Shown one piece after another: positions 6,635 to 11,480 of a DNA stretch of 11,480 bases. The stretch is from CAYGZC01 sp964354225. Lineage in GTDB: Bacteria > Bacteroidota > Ignavibacteria > UBA10030 > SZUA-254. The DNA lies in assembly GCA_964354225.1 (NCBI GenBank), contig CAYGZC010000325.1, forward strand, positions 1 through 11,480, given 5' to 3'. The notes below the pieces were generated by a model. The model did no database searches. It saw only the letters and a program-made list of their open reading frames with translations, and had not been told where the DNA came from. A program made the translations under genes and the position numbers. The first letter of the stretch is position 1; each line of letters opens with the position of its first letter.

Positions 6635-7143
6635 TGAAATTTCTTTTTCGCTAATACTATAACACCAACTATCGCCGCGAGAAGCAGCATGGAAGTAATT
6701 TCAAAAGGTAAAATGAATTCCGTGTATAACGATTTACCAATAGATTCAACCGTACCAATCTCTATTGCCTTTGAATTCATCGCCGAGAAACCAACTCCAA
6801 AAGGTAAACCCAACCCTATCATAATTTCCAACAATACTACTCCCGATAAAATAGAGGCAATCGATTTTTTGTAGCTCATCTTTTCAACAAGTTTCGTTTC
6901 ATCTCCTAAATTTAATAACATGATAACAAAAAGAAATAAAACCATGATAGCACCCGCATAGACAAGAATCTGAATGATTGCGATAAATTGAGCATGGAGA
7001 ATCAAATAAATGAGAGCGAGGCAAAAGAAATTCACAATCAAAAATAAAACACCCTTGATCGGATTACGTTGAGTAACCATCAAGATGGCTGAGGCGATTG
7101 CAGATACTGCTATGATGAAAAAGAAAATTACTTCAAAATTCAT
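6631..7143 (-). CDS. nuoJ: NADH:quinone oxidoreductase subunit J
   Basis: 170 aa, five transmembrane helices, typical NuoJ. The conserved third helix is present as QILVYAGAIMVLFLFVIMLLN (58-78), containing the Tyr62-Ala-Gly-Ala segment whose conformational change in complex I links quinone reduction to proton pumping. NPIKGVLFLIVNFF (27-40) and the C-terminal TEFILPFEITSMLLLAAIVG (141-160) also fit the family. It is the first nuo gene in this block: nuoI, nuoH and the peripheral-arm genes are not upstream, so complex I genes are split in this genome. A 58-base gap separates it from the barrel-like gene, with a hairpin and T-run in between. The start has no obvious Shine-Dalgarno. Confidence 0.96.
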   Translation of the reverse strand: MNFEVIFFFIIAVSAIASAILMVTQRNPIKGVLFLIVNFFCLALIYLILHAQFIAIIQILVYAGAIMVLFLFVIMLLNLGDETKLVEKMSYKKSIASILSGVVLLEIMIGLGLPFGVGFSAMNSKAIEIGTVESIGKSLYTEFILPFEITSMLLLAAIVGVIVLAKKKFQ

Positions 7144-7157
7144 TGAATGTTATGGAA

Positions 7158-7210
7158 TTTATAAAAAGTTCTTTTGAAGATAAGGATATTTCCAACAATT
7201 TTCAAAAGAA
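7158..7210 (-). terminator. Hairpin with short T-run between the barrel gene and nuoJ
   Basis: On the minus strand TTCTTTTGAA (7210-7201), which includes the TGA stop of the barrel-like gene, is exactly complementary to TTCAAAAGAA (7178-7169), a 10-bp stem with a 22-base loop, followed by CTTTTTATAAA (7168-7158). It looks like a weak intrinsic terminator or attenuator that could reduce read-through into nuoJ. The stem has only two GC pairs, so termination is uncertain; it may instead protect transcript ends. No convincing promoter for nuoJ was seen. Confidence 0.4.
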
Positions 7211-7693
7211 ATAATAATGAGCACCGATTTGTGGAAGTGGTAAAATTGTTCCGTCTGTAAAATGGGTAAAGAGCAGCTCGCCACTTACACAAAATGGCTG
7301 GAGCTTCATCAACTCCCCACCAACTCCCAATCCAATACGAAACGGACCTTCTAGATCATTCTCCCCGGATTCACCCCTGAAAAAATAACCTAAAGCGAAT
7401 GAACCAAAAAATCTTGTCGTTTCGCCCCTCACGAAATCGTATTGTACTTCACAGCCTATGTTATAAAGAACTTTACGATCAGCTTTGATAACACCCGCTA
7501 CAATTTGATACGAAAAATCACCGGGGAAATGATGGCGGAAGCTTAAACCAAATCCACTAGCTACACCGGCAGAAAGACCTAAACCATTTATTGACGTTCC
7601 AATTTTAGTTTGAGGTTGATTTGGCTCAGCAACTTGTGCCTCACTAAATAGTAATATCGAAAATAATGCAATGATTGTGAAAATGTATCTCAT
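7202..7693 (-). CDS. Small secreted beta-barrel-like outer membrane protein
   Basis: I choose the ATG at 7693 (163 aa) because GGAG lies 6 bases upstream (7700-7703); the ATG at 7705 would add MENL ahead of the signal peptide. Residues 1-19 form a signal peptide, MRYIFTIIALFSILLFSEA, cleaved probably before Gln20. The mature part alternates polar and hydrophobic/aromatic residues with many Gly, for example SAGVASGFGLSFRHHF, FFGSFALGYFF and IGAHYYFF, and ends in Phe, the usual C-terminal signal for BAM-assembled outer membrane barrels. About eight short strands can be traced, so it may be a small 8-strand barrel. No specific family is recognised. It follows the ABC permease by 13 bases and may be co-transcribed with the ABC genes. 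One Cys in the middle and one near the C-terminal third; no lipobox. Confidence 0.72.
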   Translation of the reverse strand: MRYIFTIIALFSILLFSEAQVAEPNQPQTKIGTSINGLGLSAGVASGFGLSFRHHFPGDFSYQIVAGVIKADRKVLYNIGCEVQYDFVRGETTRFFGSFALGYFFRGESGENDLEGPFRIGLGVGGELMKLQPFCVSGELLFTHFTDGTILPLPQIGAHYYFF

Positions 7694-7699
7694 AAGATT

Positions 7700-7703
7700 C
7701 TCC
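7700..7703 (-). promoter_or_regulatory. Ribosome-binding site that fixes the barrel gene start
   Basis: GGAG on the minus strand, 6 bases before the ATG at 7693. It lies inside the first two codons of the longer reading from 7705, so it supports the internal ATG as the true start. Confidence 0.6.
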
Positions 7704-7706
7704 ATT

Positions 7707-8960
7707 CTATTTCGTTTTGATTAGATTCCATAATTCTTTTAAGTTCGGTCGTTTACCATACGATAGTATGGTTGTTCTGAATATCTTCCCGGCAACCCAT
7801 ATTGCTACAATTGAAGATATTATTAAAATTATTGTCGTAAGAACAATTTCAAATAAAGATGGTAATTGTATCGGAATTCTTACTGCCATCATCGATGCTG
7901 TTAAAAATGGAATGTAAGTAAGCACCTGCACAAGCGTCGAATTCGGATTTTGAATTACCATGATTGCAAGAACAAGGGGTATAATTAAAATCATAACAAG
8001 ATAACCAGAGACTTGTTGGGCTTCTTGTTCTGTCGAAAGTGGAGCGCCAGCCGCTACAAATATTGCTGCATAGAAAAGATAGCCAAAAACAAAATAGATC
8101 AATAAAACAAGTGCATTTATCGGAGGAATCATCGTCATACCAAACTGTAAGCTAAAACCGATTCCGATAAGCGCCCAGAATCCAATTTGTGTGAGACCTA
8201 ACGCACTTAAACCGATAATCTTACCCGCCATCAAATCATTCGCCGAGCTTGAGGACATTAGAATCTCCACTACACGGTTCGATTTTTCTTCCATCATACT
8301 TCGAATAAGAAGCTGTCCAGAGCTCACGATTAAGAAAAACATCATCATCATAAAGACGTAGGACGTGAGAAACATTTTTTCGAAGCCCGCTTCTTCTTCC
8401 TTCCCTTCCTTTATTATCTTGATCGTCTTCATATCTATCGGTGCGGTCAATTCCTTTACCAGCATGGGATCAAGTCCTTTTTTCTGGAGCTTCATTTCAA
8501 CGATTAAATCACGCAGGACACGCTCAATCCTTGAAGTCAATTTGATGTTGCCCGCTTTCTTTGAACGATACATTACAGCGGTATCTGTCATGATCGCCTC
8601 ACCAATAATAAGATACCCCTCGATTATTTCATCAATTACCAGACTATCTGCATATTTTTTTGCATTCTGGAGATCATCTGGCAATTTCACATCGATTGCA
8701 CGCAGAACATAATTTGGTTGACCGCTTGGAAGCTTGTACTTCTCTTCTAACGCACGATTGAATGGCTGATAAATCATTCCTGATTGATCTATGATTCCGA
8801 TTATGATACTCTCTGAATCGGGTCTGCTCATGAGCAATGACGGAACAAGTCCTACTCCGATCATTATCACAGGTGTTAGTAGGAGAGAGATAAGAAATGC
8901 TTTCGACTTAATCTTTTCAATATACTCCCACCGAGCAACCTGTAACGCTTTACTCTTCAC
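7707..8960 (-). CDS. ABC-2 type transporter permease, NatB-like
   Basis: 417 aa. One transmembrane helix near the N-terminus (about 21-45), a large extracytoplasmic domain (about 46-195), then five or so helices (about 197-219, 245-270, 280-305, 316-336, 368-392). The motif EEKSNRVVEILMSSSSANDLMAGKIIG (224-250 region) right after TM2 is the coupling element typical of NatB/YhaP-type ABC-2 permeases. The start is GTG at 8960, supported by a strong AGGAGG 9 bases upstream; it overlaps the end of the ATPase gene by 11 bases. With the ATPase it forms an exporter of unknown substrate; NatAB exports Na+ in Bacillus, but many homologues have other cargo, so Na+ is only a possibility, though suggestive given the antiporter in the same block. 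Confidence 0.9.
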   Translation of the reverse strand: MKSKALQVARWEYIEKIKSKAFLISLLLTPVIMIGVGLVPSLLMSRPDSESIIIGIIDQSGMIYQPFNRALEEKYKLPSGQPNYVLRAIDVKLPDDLQNAKKYADSLVIDEIIEGYLIIGEAIMTDTAVMYRSKKAGNIKLTSRIERVLRDLIVEMKLQKKGLDPMLVKELTAPIDMKTIKIIKEGKEEEAGFEKMFLTSYVFMMMMFFLIVSSGQLLIRSMMEEKSNRVVEILMSSSSANDLMAGKIIGLSALGLTQIGFWALIGIGFSLQFGMTMIPPINALVLLIYFVFGYLFYAAIFVAAGAPLSTEQEAQQVSGYLVMILIIPLVLAIMVIQNPNSTLVQVLTYIPFLTASMMAVRIPIQLPSLFEIVLTTIILIISSIVAIWVAGKIFRTTILSYGKRPNLKELWNLIKTK

Positions 8961-10125
8961 TAAGCGTACCCTCCTTTTCTTTCATTCTCCTTTCAGCAAT
9001 TACATTTTTTCTAACTTTGAAGAATTTGAACAGCGTAGCAAGTGTTCCAAGGAAAAATATTCCCGACGTTGTCCATGATAGATTTTTAACAAACAACGTC
9101 GCGACAAGTAGAGTTAATGTAACTAATCCAAAAATGAGCAGCGATATGAATTCTCGTTTAATCCTTCTATCTTTCAGGATGCTTGTTTGTCTTTTATCAG
9201 TTTGAACAGAAGCCGTTGGTGATCGTTCAATATTATCTGGAACACCAACAACCTCAATGAAGATTGAATTTAGCGATGGCTCTACAAACTCAAATTTCCT
9301 TATCTCAAGCTTGGATGAGATTGCTCCGATAATCTCGTTCGAAGAGGGGCTGTTATTCAAAACTAATTCCGCATAATTTTCGTACACTGTTGCCTGTCGA
9401 ACAAATGGAAGATCGTTTAAAAATTTTCCATCCCCCTCATACTCAAGATGGACAGAATTCTTACCGAAACGCTGTTTTACTTCTTTGACCGAACCTCCTA
9501 ATACCATTTTACCCCGGTTGATCAAACATATTTCATCCGAAAGCTTCTCTGCCTGCTCCATCTGATGTGTTGAAAATATAACAGCTTTACCTTGCTGTTT
9601 TAACTCCATCAAAATATCTTTTAAAAGTATTTGATTGACCGGATCGAGTCCGCTAAATGGCTCATCAAGTATAACAAGCTGGGGATCGTGGAGAATGGAA
9701 ATGATGAACTGAACCTTTTGCTGATTTCCTTTCGAGAGCTCCTCAACCTTGCTTTGATAGTTTGTCAAAAGATCAAATCGCTCAAGCCATTTGTAGGCAC
9801 GTCTTCTCGCTTCAGCAATCTCAATTCCTTTGAGACTGGCGAAATAGAGAATTGTATTCAGTAGTTTATTCTTCCGATATAATCCACGTTCTTCCGGAAG
9901 ATAACCGAGCAGATTACGAATGCTTTCATCGAAAGGTTTGTTGTTATATGTAATCGTGCCTGAATCCGGCTGAATGATGTTCAATATCATCCTGATAGTT
10001 GTTGTCTTCCCAGCACCGTTTGGACCAATTAAGCCAAGGATTTCACCCATTCGTGCTTCCAGTGAGACACCATCAACAGCAACAACGGTTGCAAATTCTT
10101 TTCTGAGATTGGTAGCTTTCAACAT
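8950..10125 (-). CDS. ABC transporter ATPase, NatA-like, with C-terminal membrane extension
   Basis: 391 aa. The nucleotide-binding domain (1 to about 210) is complete: Walker A GPNGAGKT (34-41), a Q-loop-region motif GYLPEERGLY (74-83) of the NatA/YhaQ type, signature LSKGN (130-134), Walker B LVILDEP (150-156), D-loop SGLD and switch His187 in STHQMEQ. A DUF4162-like accessory domain follows (about 212-293). After a polar linker (295-325) the protein has an extra tail with two predicted transmembrane helices (about 326-346 and 352-370) and a charged end. Typical NatA-like ATPases of about 300 aa stop after the accessory domain, so the tail is unusual. It lies 7 bases after asnS and overlaps the permease start by 11 bases. 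Function: energising the adjacent permease. Confidence 0.93.
   Translation of the reverse strand: MLKATNLRKEFATVVAVDGVSLEARMGEILGLIGPNGAGKTTTIRMILNIIQPDSGTITYNNKPFDESIRNLLGYLPEERGLYRKNKLLNTILYFASLKGIEIAEARRRAYKWLERFDLLTNYQSKVEELSKGNQQKVQFIISILHDPQLVILDEPFSGLDPVNQILLKDILMELKQQGKAVIFSTHQMEQAEKLSDEICLINRGKMVLGGSVKEVKQRFGKNSVHLEYEGDGKFLNDLPFVRQATVYENYAELVLNNSPSSNEIIGAISSKLEIRKFEFVEPSLNSIFIEVVGVPDNIERSPTASVQTDKRQTSILKDRRIKREFISLLIFGLVTLTLLVATLFVKNLSWTTSGIFFLGTLATLFKFFKVRKNVIAERRMKEKEGTLSEE
8970..8975 (-). promoter_or_regulatory. Strong Shine-Dalgarno for the GTG-start permease
   Basis: AGGAGG on the minus strand, 9 bases before the GTG at 8960 and inside the end of the ATPase gene. It justifies the GTG start and shows that this organism uses classical Shine-Dalgarno initiation. 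Confidence 0.75.
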
Positions 10126-10132
10126 AAATTAT

Positions 10133-11428
10133 TTATGGAGTCAAACGATAAATCATTCTTGGAAACGGAATCGTTTCCCGGACATGGTCAAGACCGCATA
10201 TCCAGCCAACTGTACGTTCGACCCCAAGTCCGAATCCAGCATGTGGCACCGAGCCATATCTTCTCAAATCTAAATACCACTCGAAAGCAGATTGAGGAAG
10301 ATGATGTTCTTTTATTCTTTGCAAAATTGCATCATAATCATCTTCGCGCTGGCTGCCGCCGATGATCTCACCATAACCTTCAGGTGCGAGGACATCCATC
10401 GCGAGAGCCAGATCAGGATTCTGAGGATCACGCTTCATATAAAATGCCTTCACCTTTGTTGGATAGCGGTGAACGATGACGGGACGGTCGAACTGTTCAG
10501 ATATTACCGTTTCATCTGTCCCGCCGAAATCATTTCCCCATTCGAAATTGATTCCCTTTTTCTTCAGAATCTCGACAGCTTCAGTATAAGAAATTTTTGG
10601 AAGTGGTTTTTTCACGGTTTCTAAAAATTTCGTGTTGCGCTCAAGTGTTTTTAATTCGGCAGATCGATTTTTTAAAACAGAAGAAACAATATGTTCCAGA
10701 AATTCCTCTGCCAATTCCATATTATCATTTAGATCTGCGAAGGCAACTTCGGGCTCGACCATCCAGAATTCAGTCAGATGTCTTCTCGTTTTCGATTTTT
10801 CGGCTCTAAACGTTGGACCAAAAACGTACACTTTACCGTGAGCTATCGCACCCGCCTCAGCATACAATTGTCCCGATTGTGTAAGATAAGCTTTACCAAG
10901 ATCGAAGTAATCTGTCTCGAATAATGTGCTTGTCCCTTCACACGCTGCTGGAGTAAAGATCGGCGCATCCATCAAAACAAATCCGCGGTTATCAAAAAAT
11001 TCTCTGATCGCTTTTATGATTTGATGACGGACGCGAAGAATAGCATGTTGCCGAGATGAGCGCAGCCATAAATGCCGAATGTCCATCAGAAAATCAACAC
11101 CATGTTCTTTTGGAGTTATCGGATAATCTTTAGCGATCTGGATAATATCAATATTGGAAAGCTCCATCTCGTAACCGCCCGGAGCGCGATCATCTTTTTT
11201 AATTTTACCGGTAAGAGTGAGAGACGATTCTTGAGTCAGCGTATCAAACGAGTTGAACGCTTCTTCGGAGATCATTCCTTTTACCATTACGCATTGGAGA
11301 ATTCCTGTCCCATCCCTTACAACGATGAAGCGTATCTTTCCGCTGGATCGTTTATTGTAAATCCAACCGCTTATTTTTACTTCTTCGCCAACATGATGCT
11401 GTAAATCTTCGATGTAAATACGTGCCAT
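10133..11428 (-). CDS. asnS: Asparaginyl-tRNA synthetase
   Basis: 431 aa, full length for a class IIb AsnRS, which attaches asparagine to tRNA(Asn) in the cytoplasm. N-terminal OB-fold anticodon-binding domain (about 16-97, VKISGWIYNKRSSGKIRF). The catalytic core has motif 1 around RHQIIKAIREFFDNRGFVLMDAP (134-156), motif 2 FRAEKSKTRRHLTEFWMVEPE (207-227) and motif 3 GFGLGVERTVGW through ETIPFPR (398-424), with the ATP-binding Arg405. TQSGQLYAE (183-191) and HLTEFWMVEPE point to AsnRS rather than archaeal-type AspRS, and there is no GAD insertion as in bacterial AspRS. Its presence suggests direct Asn charging, though it does not exclude the GatCAB route. First gene of the block in this window; its upstream region (11429-11480) shows no clear promoter or Shine-Dalgarno. 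Confidence 0.95.
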   Translation of the reverse strand: MARIYIEDLQHHVGEEVKISGWIYNKRSSGKIRFIVVRDGTGILQCVMVKGMISEEAFNSFDTLTQESSLTLTGKIKKDDRAPGGYEMELSNIDIIQIAKDYPITPKEHGVDFLMDIRHLWLRSSRQHAILRVRHQIIKAIREFFDNRGFVLMDAPIFTPAACEGTSTLFETDYFDLGKAYLTQSGQLYAEAGAIAHGKVYVFGPTFRAEKSKTRRHLTEFWMVEPEVAFADLNDNMELAEEFLEHIVSSVLKNRSAELKTLERNTKFLETVKKPLPKISYTEAVEILKKKGINFEWGNDFGGTDETVISEQFDRPVIVHRYPTKVKAFYMKRDPQNPDLALAMDVLAPEGYGEIIGGSQREDDYDAILQRIKEHHLPQSAFEWYLDLRRYGSVPHAGFGLGVERTVGWICGLDHVRETIPFPRMIYRLTP

Positions 11429-11480
11429 AAAACTATAATGAACTCTGGATGAAAGTGTTGGAAAATATACGAAAGAAAAT

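Overview
The window looks like a chromosomal segment from a moderately AT-rich Gram-negative bacterium, most plausibly of the Bacteroidota / Chlorobiota / Ignavibacteriota group. This rests on four things: a split complex I cluster carrying nuoJKLM, a CitMHS_2-type antiporter at its end, a secreted barrel-like protein ending in Phe with an Ala-Gln signal cleavage site, and several clear Shine-Dalgarno sequences (more usual in Ignavibacteria/Chlorobi than in Bacteroidia). The assignment is inference; there is no rRNA gene or other phylogenetic marker beyond asnS.

Right-hand part (about 1.3-11.4 kb): one co-directional minus-strand block. In transcription order it holds asnS (asparaginyl-tRNA synthetase), a NatA-like ABC ATPase with an unusual C-terminal membrane extension, a NatB-like ABC permease (GTG start, 11-base overlap), a small secreted barrel-like protein, nuoJ, nuoK, nuoL, nuoM, and a CitMHS_2 / NhaD-like ion antiporter. 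Many junctions are translationally coupled or nearly so. A hairpin with a short T-run separates the barrel gene from nuoJ, so the block may be two operons. The nuo part supplies four membrane-arm subunits of NADH:quinone oxidoreductase (J, K and the antiporter-like pumps L and M). The place where nuoN usually lies is taken by the antiporter, whose start overlaps the nuoM stop.

Left-hand part (1-1290): no ordinary-sized gene. Its main content is a duplicated plus-strand module: two copies, offset by exactly 759 bases, each with a roughly 175-base conserved leader and a GGAG ribosome-binding site, followed by a 45/46-codon ORF for a single-pass membrane peptide. The two peptides are 23/45 identical and their codons differ mainly at third positions, which indicates real coding. 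The leaders align without gaps and share a hairpin but show no codon periodicity, which suggests a regulatory RNA or DNA element. I do not recognise this family; it is the best candidate here for something undescribed. A strong intrinsic terminator follows copy 1, a weaker one separates copy 2 from the convergent nuo operon, and a 60-base inverted repeat with self-palindromic arms (REP/MITE-like) lies between them.
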